Assembly: GCA_025716815.1 (NCBI GenBank)
Contig: JAIXMN010000003.1
Coordinates: forward strand, 806,001-870,000
DNA: 64,000 nt
Origin: Dichotomocladium elegans
Lineage: Eukaryota > Mucoromycota > Mucoromycetes > Mucorales > Lichtheimiaceae
Reading direction: 5' to 3'
Shown in pieces: positions 9,819 to 21,340 of the stretch. The position numbers were made by a program, and so were the translations under genes. Position 1 is the stretch's first letter; every line of letters begins with the position of its first letter. Below the pieces are notes generated by a model, which saw nothing but the letters and a program-made list of their open reading frames with translations, was not told the origin of the DNA and searched no databases.

Positions 9819-12606
9819 ATGCTCGGTTTTCTTTATCTGATTCTAAAGAGCTGTAAAAAAGTTTGCATGTCCATAACAATGAGAGACATACGTTCACGCA
9901 CTCGAGTAATTATTCTCTACCTCTTCTGTGATCCAAATGGTAAAAGGAACGTGCTCTATGTGTTGCCGCTTGCCTGTCATGTTGTACATGAAATTCAGCT
10001 GCCTAAAGCACAGATTTTGACTACTTATTGGCGTTTTGTGGCCTTTACTGCTCTTTTGCATTTCCAAAACGTCTGGAAATTGATGTCTTCGTTCGGTTAG
10101 AATTGCGTATAGGTATATGTCCATTTGGTTCTGTCGGGAGCAGAGGTAGTTGTTGATGTCAAGCATAAATATACAGGATTACTGAACCGTAGCTTAGTCA
10201 GTTAAAATAGCTAAAAATGCATCATATCCTAGATAAGCATTTTATTGAGCCCTGGTACGTCGTTCACCTGTTACATTGAATTGAACCAAGCAAACGGGAT
10301 ATCCTTGGATTCTGTTTGGGCTCTACGGATTTATGTACCTTGTATCCAAAATATTTTTTGCAGTGCAGATATTCGCATCTTGCTTGGTACGCCTGTATTA
10401 AGAAGAACGCATAGCAAAAAAAACATATTTTAGTTCACGAGTGTAATGTCTATTAACTGTAGGAAAACTTTGGTGTTTGATATACAGAATTTTCGGATTT
10501 TATAATACCTTTTTCCTACGGTGCATTTTCCATGTCTGCGATGTATCCGTTCAGAGAACAATCTAAGCTGTAGTCGACAATAATCATTTGATTTGGAATC
10601 CAGTAATGTTGAATTAAGTTCTCAAGTCAACCACTTTCCAACGCCTTTGCAACAAAAGATTTTTGCTCTGAGTAATAATCCTGGACCTTGCGAAGAAGCT
10701 GCAAATAGGGTGTTGGCAAGGAATTTGCATGAACGCAGGACCTAGAGAACAGCATATAATTCGTTTCATTACTATGGTAGTTTGGGATTAGCTAAGGGAA
10801 GTATGAATCTCCATTCACATACTGAAATGAGGAAGGGCGGGCAAAGGTACAGGTATATATTGTGATATGACAGATGTACAGAGAACATGTTAATCACTTG
10901 GCTACCTTATTTTCGCTGATATTTGAGTTATTTTTACTGTTTATGGCTATGTTGTTCTCTTCTGTCTTTCCACTCATGCCGTTCTCTCATTTCATGATTA
11001 CATTTCGAGTGGTCCACTCAATGGACAATAACTTACCATGTTACTCTGAAATAGCCACAAATGTTGGGGAAAGCATACAATACGTCGCATTCGGGATTTC
11101 TCATTGTGCACCGTTCAACGCTTATGCTTAAAATCGTAAAAACTGCATAAACGAAGTGCGCCTAGAACGGATATTAAGGGTGTAAAGGTACCACGTGAAA
11201 GGATAAACGCACAAGTTTGCAGCTACAGAACGTGGTCACTGAAATCAAATTATTTACAATATTAGCGTTGTAATTGTAGTTTAATGTAATGAGTTGGACA
11301 GGAAGAGCAGATCATCGGAAAAGGACAAAGAACGAAGGCGAGACAAGAAGGGTGTTAGGTGCTTTCCAACGAGACAGAAGCATGGAACCTAAGAAAAGAA
11401 GTGAGCCGAAGAATCATATATAAAGAAAGAATCAAGATATACCGTTGACTTTTTAAGATTGATAACGCTACTTCACTATCCATGAAGATGTGCTGCTTTA
11501 ATCAACGCAATAAAAGATATATCAAAAACTGATGAAAACTCAAACGGGATAGATTTTTGGGAGCTTGGATGAAAGTAAAAGAGGGTCCGATTACACCTAT
11601 TGAAGTAATGCTGTGACACGGAGCTCGTCATCTCGAAAAGCGCCATCAGATCTTTTAACAGAAATAAGAATTGCTGTACCATAGATCTCTGATATTAGCA
11701 CTCAACAATGCTTATATGCACCTTCCAGCTTTCGCGAGGAAGTAGGAATCTAATGTCATTCAACGCGTGAATAATGCAGCACACTCTTCCACGAAAATTT
11801 ACAGATCGTTCTTCCCTGAAAAGCTTGCATAATCTTTTCACTTTGTATCATAATGCATTTGACGCAAAAGCAAAGTCATAACCGTCCGTTTTATTTAGTG
11901 TCCAGTACTGCAATAAATTTGAAAAACTATTACCGAGTGTTGTTGTGTACAGGTATGAGAGGATAGGCGTGCAAGTGTGTGTTATGTTTACATCCGAGAA
12001 AGAAAAAGTGCAGCTTCCTTCACCACACACAGAGAAAAGAAATATGCGGTGCCTTCACATCATCAACCAGCGTAAAAAAGAACGAACCCGCTTATTATAA
12101 AAGGGAACCTAAAAGTATGAGAATCTGACTCTGCCCTGCTGGGACTGTCAGAAGCATTTCATGTGCTGTGTACAAGATGGAAATACAATAGGATATGGTA
12201 GAATATTCTTGTAAGGTTCAGGTTTTGACTGTAAATAATGTACCTGATGCATTACGTTCGATTTTTCTCTTTTGATGAAACGTGTCAAGGGGGAAAAAGC
12301 AGTGGTATCGCTGGATCGAGAAATAATATATTGGTCCTTTCTACTCGCACGGGCTACCCTAGCACCTTGGAAGGTTCCTTCTTTGGTTAGTGCTTTCAAT
12401 CCCACCACCCATCTTTTAGAATTGGTTCTGACGATGTTTATTTGGTTACATTTAACTAAGCACCTCCATTGACTCAAAAAAAACCCAATATGACCAGAAA
12501 GCAATGTCCCTTGCTTTCCCATTTTAAAGTACAAAATATATGCAGCCAATTGGCGGACATGCGGTATTACTCTGCTCAATGGTTTCGCCTTTGCTGCAGC
12601 ACGTGA
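9819..12606. other. Gene-poor AT-rich region
   Basis: About 2.8 kb with no domain or convincing splice-linked frame on either strand. The longest open stretch (12148-12579, minus, 143 codons) has no recognisable motif and looks accidental. Probably decayed transposon DNA. Confidence 0.5.
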
Positions 12607-13260
12607 TTGTCCTGTTTGTCGCTCGTCGGGGAACTTCCTTATGTCCGTGCGTTGGCGTACGCCGATGATATTTGGGTCTTCCTCTCTCGCCTTGAAGAAA
12701 ACCGCCTTCTCTCTATCTTTGATCTACGTATATATGGAAAGGCATCTAATGCTAGACGGGTGCTGTCTCCCTCTCAAGTGCTCCCCACCCGCGCTGGCAG
12801 TCTACCTTGCAACATCCTGAGGTTCGACAATGGCATGATCGCAAGCCCAATTCTGCAGCTTTGTGTACCTCGGGTGCCCTGTTGACGAGCCCTGACGCCG
12901 ACTCCACCTTTTCATAACCACGATATTTGATTCCATGGAGCCCCCACGCTAAGATTCCCTCCATCAGACATCTCTCCATACGTAGCACGGTGGTGTCTGG
13001 TCAGCAATTCCATCCCGATGAGCCATATGTGACAGGCCTTCCGCTTTTTGCCAGTCACCAACACTACATGTCGAAGTTGAAGTCAATTTTCAGCAAATTC
13101 TTGACGCAAAAGTCGTTACGTCGCTAAGCTTTGCGACCTGCATTCTTCGTGAGTTGGATCTTAGCAATTCTTTTAATCCTATTATACATGCCGCCATTGC
13201 TGTACAATGGGTGGGCCCACTGCTCTACGCAACTGCTGATCTTATTCGTTTGTAACGCCG
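12607..13260 (+). mobile_element. LINE (non-LTR) reverse transcriptase relic
   Basis: The translation from 12607 contains VRALAYADDIWVFL, with the RT catalytic YADD box at 12658-12669, followed by IYGKASNAR as in LINE RT domains. The frame then breaks repeatedly. Pieces downstream (LKSIFSKFLTQKSL, SFATCILRELDL, IIHAAIAVQWVGPLL) resemble the C-terminal part of the same polymerase spread over different frames. Non-functional, 5' truncated and frameshifted. Confidence 0.65.
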
Positions 13261-13299
13261 ATACGCCGTTACACTGCCAACTTGTATTGCTCCACGGGG

Positions 13300-13625
13300 C
13301 GCCTATGCGACTAAATCATGGACAACGGCGTGTCCTATATATATGAGCGATGGAAGTCATTCACAATCAGCTGCGAATAACGAGATCTAGCACAAGCATG
13401 GAACATCCACCGACAGACGGTCTGGCAGAAAGAATAAACCCTTCCTTGAAGGTTGCCGTAAACCCATACGCAGCTCACCATCCACTACAATGGGATGGGT
13501 TTCTTCTATTTGTGACTTTCAGCACAACTACCTTCAAACAAACATCCATCCCCACAAAGGCACGCATGGAACCAGCGCCTACGAAAATCCACCTTACTAA
13601 AACCTGGCTGGTATATTTCAAGTAA
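13300..13625 (+). mobile_element. Ty3/gypsy integrase relic
   Basis: The frames around 13318-13625 spell a broken integrase core: MDNGVSYIYERW (the D-N-G strand), then HPPTDGLAERINPSLKVAV and YAAHHPLQWDG, the well conserved segment after the catalytic core of gypsy integrases. The pieces lie in different frames with stop codons between. The relic sits directly after the LINE remnant, so one element probably inserted near or into the other. Confidence 0.65.
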
Positions 13626-15361
13626 CATATTCCAACAATCCGCGAAGCTGCTAGGCCTAGAATCATTGCCTCACAGGAAACAGTAAAAAATCCTGAAAAC
13701 CGCCGTTTCCCGAGACCCAGGTTTATTGGATCATGAATTATCACACACAAGAACAAGCAACGGCTTATACACATTGCAATGGACGAGAGAATACCACACC
13801 GCAAACCATAGCGGATCAAGCCATATATAGAAACGAACCAATAGGCTATCCATACTGTTCCAAAGTCCATTACCATGGCAAAAATGCCATTCATGTCAGA
13901 TGCAGCGCATGAGTCCGTGCATGTTCTGTTTTCCATTTCTTTGTTACCGTGGGTATTCCCTTAGCAGCTCATTCTCGACTCTCTTCCCTCAAAGTTACCA
14001 TACACTGGCATTTGCAAGGACCTCGAGCGACTATCAGCTGGCTGTATTTTTTTCGTTTCCACATCTTCTCCAGGACTCGTTTGGTGGCTTGTCCCATCTA
14101 CTCCTCTTCTGCGCCTTTGGTCGGCATCCTATCTTTCTCCTCCGGGTTGGGATTCGTGCTTGCCGGCACCCCCACCTTTGCACCCTGAAGGGCAAATGTG
14201 GCTGGTTTTTCATTTCCGATTGGGACACGAAACTGTCTTTGCCGGAAAGATGGCATCTGAAGCTTCCCATCTTTTGCCACTATCGGTCTTGTCTCAGATC
14301 GCATTGTCGCACCCGGCTTCCATTTCCGACCAATATCGGCGGCCTCTATATAGTTCCGTCTTCTTCATGACGCTCTTCCGATCTTGACAACGGCTATGTC
14401 TTATCATTAGATACATGTTTTTGATGTCCCTTTTCGGCCAAACTACCCACGAGCTGTCAGAATGTCACCGGGTATATACTCTTGTCCTTTGGGTTCTTCA
14501 ATGACATCTACGAGAGGGGGTTTCAAAACCTGTGTGTTCCAACATACATACTTTGCTGACCTCTGCCATTGCTCCACGGAAATCGCGCGTCTCTTTGGGC
14601 ACCTCGTCGCTTGCCATCCTATGGGCCTTGCGGATTGGCCTACTGGACATACATGTGTTTGAAGCCGCGATCTCACAGCAACCTCTACCACGAGCTCTCG
14701 ATTGGGAGCTCCTGCGATCGATCTGATCCCCAGGCCCTCCTTCCCAGTTTGCACCGCAGCCATTGAAGCTAGATTCACCCGCCGTCTCCCTCCCCCCCCC
14801 AACTTTGCGGGTAAATCCTTCTAATTCTGCGGGCTATCGTGCATATTGTGAAACGCACTCGCCGTATGTAATCGAAGACATGTTACACGTCGGCCTGCAA
14901 CGCGAGTATGCCTATCGACACAGGTGTGCTGTTTTCATTGCCTGACTGAACAATGACAGGAAGCATAGTCGCTCTTTTCTCAAGCGGCTTGCAGTAGCTC
15001 TTGTCTGAATCTATTTCGTCAAGCCAATCTTTGCGGCTGAGGGATGTACAGGAAGCGGGGAAAAGCGCGAGATTTGCCGAATACCCGCCATGTGCAACAA
15101 GAGAGGTTTATAAAAAAAAACGGAAGACAGCGGATAAAACAGAAGAGTTTTCTTGGCGAACTCCATGGCGTTGCCAAAAGGTTACGACATGGGGTGTCGC
15201 CTGATTCGTTGAAACCAAGAGAGTTTCCTTTTTCTGCTAAAACGGAAACGTCAATACTAGTCATTTGGGTGATCTCACGCCCAAGTCGGACACAAAAGCA
15301 TTTAAAAACGAACCGCGTTCTTTCTCTTTTCCCTTCTCGGCTCTTTTCTTTTCGTACAAAC
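13626..15361. other. Intergenic region, probably decayed repeat; PMP3 promoter at the right end
   Basis: Several short overlapping open stretches occur on both strands (for example 13900-14370 plus, 14443-14802 minus), none with a recognisable domain. The composition is richer in GC than the preceding region, which may point to another worn transposable element. The last 100 bases carry the TTTCTC-type pyrimidine tracts typical of leaders in this window. Confidence 0.4.
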
Positions 15362-15727
15362 ATGGTCGGTGATTGTTGCCTTATTATCATCATCTTGCTA
15401 CTCCCGCCTCTTGGCGTCTTCCTGATGAAGGGATGCGGCACAGACTTTTGGATTAACGTGTAAGTTTGCCATTCTTCGCAAAACCAAAACATCTTGGAGC
15501 GTTTGTATTTGAACATGTTCTATAGGATCTTGACTATATTCGGGTACCTTCCTGGTAAGTAACCTCGTTCATCAATGTAAACAAAAAGTCCATGATCAGT
15601 TCAACGGCTTTCCGCACACACACTTTTGCTAGGTCACCTGCACGCATTCTACGTCCTTATTCGAGACCGAGAACAGCGAAGACAAGGCATTCCTCAACCA
15701 GCATACGGTGCTATTCCTCCTAGCTAA
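15362..15727 (+). CDS. PMP3: Pmp3/Sna-type small proteolipid, plasma-membrane potential modulator
   Basis: Hydrophobic 73-residue membrane protein of the Pmp3 (UPF0057) family, which influences plasma-membrane potential and cation tolerance. Exons 15362-15459, 15526-15554 (29 nt) and 15633-15727. Two membrane segments are visible: residues 5-20 (CLIIIILLLPPLGVFL) and about 30-50 (NVILTIFGYLPGHLHAFYVL). The family hallmarks PPLGVFL, FGYLPGHLHA and YVL are intact. The soluble tail ends RRQGIPQPAYGAIPPS. Splice phases 2 and 1 close properly. It is convergent with SER2, with stop codons 235 bp apart. Confidence 0.93.
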
Positions 15728-15962
15728 GCTTCCAGTGTGATGCTAAACTGGTTCTACAACATATTAAATGGTTATATCTATTTATTATTAATGCCATCTC
15801 TATCTATCACTTCTGCGTCCTGACGGCGCACACACTCTAATCCGAATCAAAATAGCTATCGTGGGACATTCGGGTAGCAAGTTGTATGAGGCAAAGGAGG
15901 AATGAGAAAGACATCTATTTTGGTGTGCGAATAAGTAGGGGTCAATGGGGCGAGGCTGGACT

Positions 15963-17556
15963 CTAGTAGTCAGAGCTCAACTCTTCCAGATCCCTTTCGG
16001 AGTAGCCCAGCAAAGTTAGGACATATTTTAAGCTCTTCTGATTGATACGCGACGGTGCCTAAGAAGATAAAGGAGTTATCTGCACAGCCCACAGAGTACG
16101 TTACCAGCTGGTTCACTTGCCTGCTCTTGAACCCGGGGCTTGGCATTAAAAGCAATGCCCAGACCAGCCTTGTTGAGCATCCACAGATCATTCGCACCGT
16201 CGCCCACAGCAATCACCTGTCGCGGAGTGACACCCTCAGCCTGGGCGATCACATCCAGCAGTTCAGCCTTGCGAATGCCATCAACGATGGGACCAACCGT
16301 TTCACCAGTAAGCGTCTTTCCATCCCACGATACCTTGAGCTGCGAAGGGTCAACATATGGGTACTTTATAATCATGTCAAAGATCCCGGGAAAACACAAA
16401 CCTGGTTTGCAAAAGCATAATCCAGACCAAGTTCGGCTTTCACGTACAGCGCCAATGGTACGAAGCCACCTATGGAAGACATGAACACTCATTATCAGAG
16501 ATCCCCTCTCGCTGTTGATGAACTTTTGTTCAAGTTACCACTGATGACAGCGAGCTTGTAACCCAGTTTTTTGAGTGCGCGGCATAAGAAGTGTGCGCCC
16601 TCCGTAAACGTGAGACTCTTCTTGACCTTCTCGAGTACTTCGACGCTAGTGCCGTTCAAGAGCGCGACGCGGCGGCGCAGGGATTCTTTGAAGTCAATCT
16701 CACCATTCATTGCAGCTTCGGTGATAGCCTGTCATGGGAAACCATCTTAAAAATCATCCGACCAACTTGCGCTCGGGCTACATACCGCGACTTTGTCCAC
16801 GACGCCCGCATGGCGCGCAATTTCATCGATGACTTCTTGGCGAATCAGGGTCGAGTCCATATCAAAGACAACGAGACGCTTGTTCTTTCTGAAGACGTCG
16901 TCCCGTTGCAGGGCAATGTCAGTACCGTAACTCGACGAGAGCTCAAAGAGATCCGTGCGCAGCTGGCTCATATCGAGCGTTCCGGGCACACTCAGTCTAA
17001 AATCGGCGCACGAGAGCATGCCCTGGTTCTTGTTGAGCGGATTGAGTTTCTCGACCGAGATGCGGTACCGCAAGCAAAATTGCGTCCAGTCGTTCAGAAA
17101 CGCGGGCTGAAGTCCGTTCTGGTTGAGGATCGATGCGGCGTATTTGACGCGGCCGACGTAGGGCGCCTCGTCGAGCGAGGGCGGCACGCCTTGCACGTCG
17201 CGCGGGCCCACGCGCCCGGCTTCTTGGGCGTGGCGCACAGGCGGCTCTGCCGTCTGGGTATCAGGAACGTCATAGCTAAGCGTGGCATCCCACTTTTCGG
17301 CAGCCGCAGCAAGATCCTTGAAAATCGCATTGTCGTCCGATTTCAACGTAATGAGGACCCCAAAGGTCACACGATGGTAAAGGCGTGAGAGCGTGCAGTC
17401 GTTGATGTCTAAAGGATGGCCAACCAGGCACTCGAGCACTGCGCCAACAATGTCGGTACCATGTGGGCCGGCCATGGTAACAAGGATCTGCTTGTCCTTG
17501 CTAGCAGAGGGCGCGATCGCAGAAGAATTAGTAGCAGTGGTAGTAGTTGCTGCCAT
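15963..17556 (-). CDS. SER2: Phosphoserine phosphatase (HAD family) with N-terminal ACT domain
   Basis: Last step of L-serine synthesis: phosphoserine to serine plus phosphate. Exons 17556-16786, 16728-16539, 16469-16402, 16339-16121 and 16058-15963 give 447 residues. Residues 20-100 form an ACT-like regulatory region (LVTMAGPHGTDIVGAV). The HAD core follows with motif I DMDST (nucleophile D232, acid/base D234), motif II ISGG, and motif IV GDGAND (D390, D394). The last exon ends RINQKSLKYVLTLLGYSERD, as in fungal and bacterial SerB. The donor after QEQ is GCAAGT (16120-16115). No GT donor gives an open frame, so this is a GC-AG intron. The ACT domain could allow feedback by serine, inferred from the family. 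Confidence 0.93.
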
Positions 17557-18089
17557 AAGGCAATATAGAGGATAAAAAAATCAAGGGGGGGAAGAGAGAT
17601 CATCTATCAATTCAAATGGCGAATACCTTACACCGGCGCGTCTTCCCCCCCTCCCCCAACCCCCATCACAACTTTGCCGGGGGCAACACCCCTCACTCAA
17701 ATTGGACTATTTTGATTTAAAGCATTCGTTTATCGTTGGGACCTTGCCGAGACTAATACATAATCACCCCTCCCCGTCTTTTTGAGAAAGACTCCATCTG
17801 AACAATAAGTACGATGGTTACACTCGTACAGGACAATCAATAAGATGCACTGGAATCGTTTCGACTGGATGCATGATTCCGCGGATATATTTTGATCTTT
17901 AATTTTATCATGCTGTAGTGATGTATTTTTTTTTCTGTGCGCGCCTTCAGCAACAACATATAATTATGGATGGAGGAATATAAGTTACTCATAAATGTAC
18001 AATAATGGGGTGGGGGAAGAGAAAATAAAGTATATAAACAGGTTAAAGGGAAAGAACGAAGAGGGGACGGAGAAACCTGGGGTGCGGTC
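17557..18089. other. Intergenic region, SER2 upstream flank
   Basis: No gene seen. C-rich tracts (17646-17666) just upstream of the SER2 start resemble a promoter-proximal pyrimidine/purine element. Confidence 0.4.
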
Positions 18090-18470
18090 TCAGACAGGCG
18101 GAACAGAGGGCGACGCAGCGGCTTTGCCGCCCAGTTTCGGACTCCAGGCTGAAAATCGCTTAAACATTGTTGTCATGGTCCTGTTCTCCCCTTCACGAAC
18201 GTAGCCTGGGATATCATATGCCTTGCAAAGCCGCTTCTTTCCATCGCAATAAAGAAGCTCGGGATGATCAGATTCGTCATCATGAAGAACAAGCGGATCA
18301 AAGATGCACTCGAAAGATGACTCCAAATTATCCTGCTCAAACTTGTGGATCACAGGCGGGTCTTTGCTGATCTTGACACAAAGCGACTTCTTTCGCTTGC
18401 TGGATGCCGTACGCTTTTGCTTGCTAGGGCTTAATGAAAGGCCGCGAAGGTGGTTGATGACAGGTGGCAT
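18090..18470 (-). CDS. Small uncharacterised protein
   Basis: Single-exon frame of 126 residues that I do not recognise. It starts MPPVINHLRGLSLSPSKQKR, continues with a basic stretch (SSKRKKSLCVKISKDPP) and an acidic centre (HDDESDHPELLYCDGKKR), and ends with a Ser/Pro-rich tail. No signal peptide or membrane segment. The basic, serine-flanked N-terminus could be a nuclear localisation or phosphorylated region. Amino-acid usage looks protein-like and the opposite strand has no equal-length alternative. It lies between two clearly real minus-strand genes. Confidence is moderate because nothing but the open frame supports it. Confidence 0.5.
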   Translation of the reverse strand: MPPVINHLRGLSLSPSKQKRTASSKRKKSLCVKISKDPPVIHKFEQDNLESSFECIFDPLVLHDDESDHPELLYCDGKKRLCKAYDIPGYVREGENRTMTTMFKRFSAWSPKLGGKAAASPSVPPV

Positions 18471-18866
18471 TTAAACTTCTACCAAGACAGAATAAAAAGA
18501 CAACCGGGTGTGGGAGTAAAGAAGAGTGCAGACAAAAGAAAAAAATTATTGTTCACACGCGCCGATTGATCCACATACACTGCAAAAAAGGCCTTGTGTT
18601 CATGGACCAATGATTTGTATTCTGCTAGGCCACAAACACACAGGTGGTTCGGCGGAGATGTGCCCTCTTGTGTCCAGATACGGCAGGTTGCAGCGCTTCC
18701 CTTAAACATCTAGTGATCACCTGATCTCTACCCGAGTTATGAAGCAAATGTGCTACCTTGTTTGCTTGGTACGAGACGACCAGTGACATTGTTCATGTGT
18801 GCTGCATGCATTACATCTACGCTTAATCTTTATGTACAAGAGATGGAAGGGGTGGGGATCTATATG
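18471..18866. other. Intergenic region
   Basis: Nothing recognisable. It holds the 3' flank of the MRS2-type gene and the upstream flank of the small protein. Confidence 0.4.
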
Positions 18867-20269
18867 TCAGAGTTTGTATAAGCGCCTGATGGGTTCCATT
18901 CGGTTAATCCGTGCAAGCAGCTTCAGCTTGCGGACCGCAAACTTGTACGCGCCTACTCCAACCGCAAGCGCAAGCCCTCCCATCCCATAGAAAGCGTAGG
19001 GGTGGCTTTCGAAGCCGTTGAGCAGATTCATACCATACAGTGCTCCAATAGCACTCGTTAGGCTTGTCGCGAGCGTCACTATACTTAACCGGATGTCGAA
19101 CCACATGAGTGAGTTGCGCGAAACATCAAGGATAATTCGAACGATTTCCTCCGTGGAGCGCATGTTCGAGATGAGTTCTGATGCTGTGCCAGCAATTTCC
19201 TCGGTTTGTTTCAGATATGCTTCCAGCAGCAACTCAACCTCTTCATGGTCCGACGAGTTCCGTGGCTTTCCGGCCTTCTTTGCAGTAAGATACATTGCTG
19301 CAAGGTCGTCATCTAATAGGAGGGTATTGCATTCAGTTAAAAAAAAAAGAGAGAGTACCGCCTCCGCCCCACCGCGCGCATTACCGTTGTCGAGGACATC
19401 GCTTATTGCATCGTGGATTGACAATGCATCCTTTTCAAACTTGGACAGCTTTTTGGAATATTGCAGCAGATCTCGCAAATGGCTCTGTTTGACGGACTCC
19501 TCCACATCTGCAAGCTCTTCTAAATCTCCTAGCAGTTTATTCACCGGGCCCTCGAGTACTTCCAGCCGTGACTGGAGTGCGCCTGTTACTGACACCAAAA
19601 TGGCTTCCAGAGCTCTACATGATGCGTTCGTGGTCAATTCGAGTACCTCCAGCACCATCCTTGCAGGCCAATCACCTGAATTCAAAAGGCAGCTCGCTGT
19701 GCGTTCTCAGTCGCTCCTGGAAATCTGACATGAATATTTTCTGGTTGTAGCTGTCTGTCGATCCAAATGTATCAAAGAGAATGACCAGATCGCTCTTGAT
19801 CAACGCCTTGAGATGCGCCATGTTGATCAATACAGCCTCGGATCGGACCAGAATTGTAGGCTTCTGGTAAGGTGAATGGCTGTCGATGCCACGAAGATCC
19901 CGTGGAAGCAATGAATGTCGCTGGCAAAGATCCGATTTGCTAAACTCTCCGGCATTCGTCTTTTTCGAGCCGGAGATGTCAAATTCTGTACCTATTTCAG
20001 ATACAAGTCCGTCCTTCATGAGACTACGATCTTTCGCAATAGCATCCATGGCATGAATACACACATCGTAACTGCAGGTTTCCCTTAACTGCCGATGGGA
20101 AGGCAAATGTTGACGTCGGTAGGGGTTCATTCGTGGCATGAATAGGGCGGGACTGCGGATGGCGAAAGAAGGAATAACGCGAGAAGCATGGAGAACGATG
20201 CAGAGTTATCGACGTCAGAGCAGGGTGTTGACGCGCTATCTGTAAACATCGAAACGAAAAGAAACGCAT
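18867..20269 (-). CDS. MRS2: Mrs2/Lpe10-type mitochondrial inner-membrane Mg2+ channel
   Basis: CorA-superfamily channel carrying Mg2+ into the matrix. Exons 20269-20065, 19991-19676, 19614-19385 and 19312-18867 give 398 residues. The first exon encodes a basic, serine-rich, acid-free leader (MRFFSFRCLQIARQ) typical of a mitochondrial presequence, then LRC joins TEFD across the first intron as in Mrs2. Family blocks follow: LLPRDLRGID, PTILVR, VLINMAHLKALI, LPFEFRALEAIL. The signature GMN is at residues 344-346 at the end of the first of two membrane helices, and a short basic tail faces the matrix. The splice phases (1, 2, 1) all agree with the conserved blocks. Confidence 0.93.
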
Positions 20270-21150
20270 TCAGGAATCACCCTTGATTTAAAATGAGGTA
20301 TGCCGTCAAAAAAGGGGGGAAAGTAACATTTCTTTTAAAACAGCGGTGGCGGGTCCTAATGAATTATTCTGCTCCTTGAGGGGCGGGAATGGAGAGAGAA
20401 AGAGGAAGCGATCTGAGGGTATGATGATGCTCCAGTTTCTGCACGTATGAAATACTTGAAGAGAGCAACGCCTTACAGGAGTATCCTCCAGTTGTTTGAC
20501 CATAGACACTGGGACTTTAATGCCTGCAGCGGCAATCGCAATCGGCGAAATCGTCGTTGCGCGGTGATTGAATATGGTACAGATATGGAAAGTTGCATTA
20601 CAGGTTGCTCTAGGGCGAGAGACGCGAATACGTGGATGACCTCTCATGTCCGTCGTTGTATCAATGGACATGTATTCTAGATACTCTGCTGCGGCCGATA
20701 ATTTCAAATAACAGACTCGTTCGCATGACTGTCTGTGTTTTTCGTTCTTCTTCTTTTTGCTTGAGGATTACCATACAGTATATATGACATCTGATTATTC
20801 CATTGGTCAATTTTTCTGCTCTTCTGGTGAGGCGCGGTAAATGAAGTGAACTCTGTGTTTAACTCGGTTGCAGAAACACGCTAGTCCCTGCGCCAGTTCT
20901 CCGCCCAAAGAAGAGTTGCTATTATCGGTGAGGTATCTGGGATGCAATATCGTTTCATATGCAACGACGACGACGAATCGGATAGGCTAATCATACAGGT
21001 ATATATATACTATTGCTTTATTGCTGGGAAATACAAAAGAAGTCTGACCATGGTGACGGTCATATATATGTCTTTAGCACTTATCTTCTTAAGTACGCAT
21101 TTCACGGGAACTTCACTGCGCCGATCAAAGACATTCTTGTTAATGGAACT
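20270..21150. other. Intergenic region
   Basis: No supported gene. A minus-strand open stretch at 20306-20707 (133 codons) has no known motif, and the end carries no splice-linked partner. I leave it unannotated. Confidence 0.4.
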
Positions 21151-21154
21151 CTCT

Positions 21155-21340
21155 GTAAGAGTGATAATCACCATGCCGTTGATGAGCGTGGCTGTCCTGA
21201 ACTTATGGACTATGTTGTTGATGAGAAAATGTACTCTCTTCAATCTGTTTGATCTCACACAGAATATTTTGCGTAGTCTAACTTACAGGAGTAATCCAGA
21301 TCTTATTTCGGAAAATAAAGTATCTGGTAGCTGTGTTATC
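21155..21340 (+). mobile_element. Tc1/mariner-like relic (N-terminal fragment)
   Basis: The frame reads HHAVDERGCPELMDYVVDEK followed by SLQSV, then stops, matching the HVVDECGCPEPMDDVVDEE...SFQSV segment of the longer relic at 24775-26105. Downstream frames still show SHTEY between stop codons. Only this N-terminal piece is recognisable. Confidence 0.5.

Noticed and set aside
12148..12579. 143-codon minus-strand frame
   Set aside because: No motif, no splice-linked partner, and located in transposon-rich AT-rich DNA.
13900..14370. Plus-strand open stretch of 156 codons
   Set aside because: Composition is rich in Phe/Leu/Ser/Cys with no domain, and overlapping frames on both strands are equally open. 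Probably repeat debris.
16591..17388. 265-codon plus-strand frame
   Set aside because: It is antisense to the clearly real SER2 exons 1 and 2, a codon-bias shadow.
19018..19728. 236-codon plus-strand frame
   Set aside because: Antisense shadow of the MRS2 gene.
20306..20707. 133-codon minus-strand frame
   Set aside because: No recognisable domain. It could be an exon of an unknown gene but nothing supports it.
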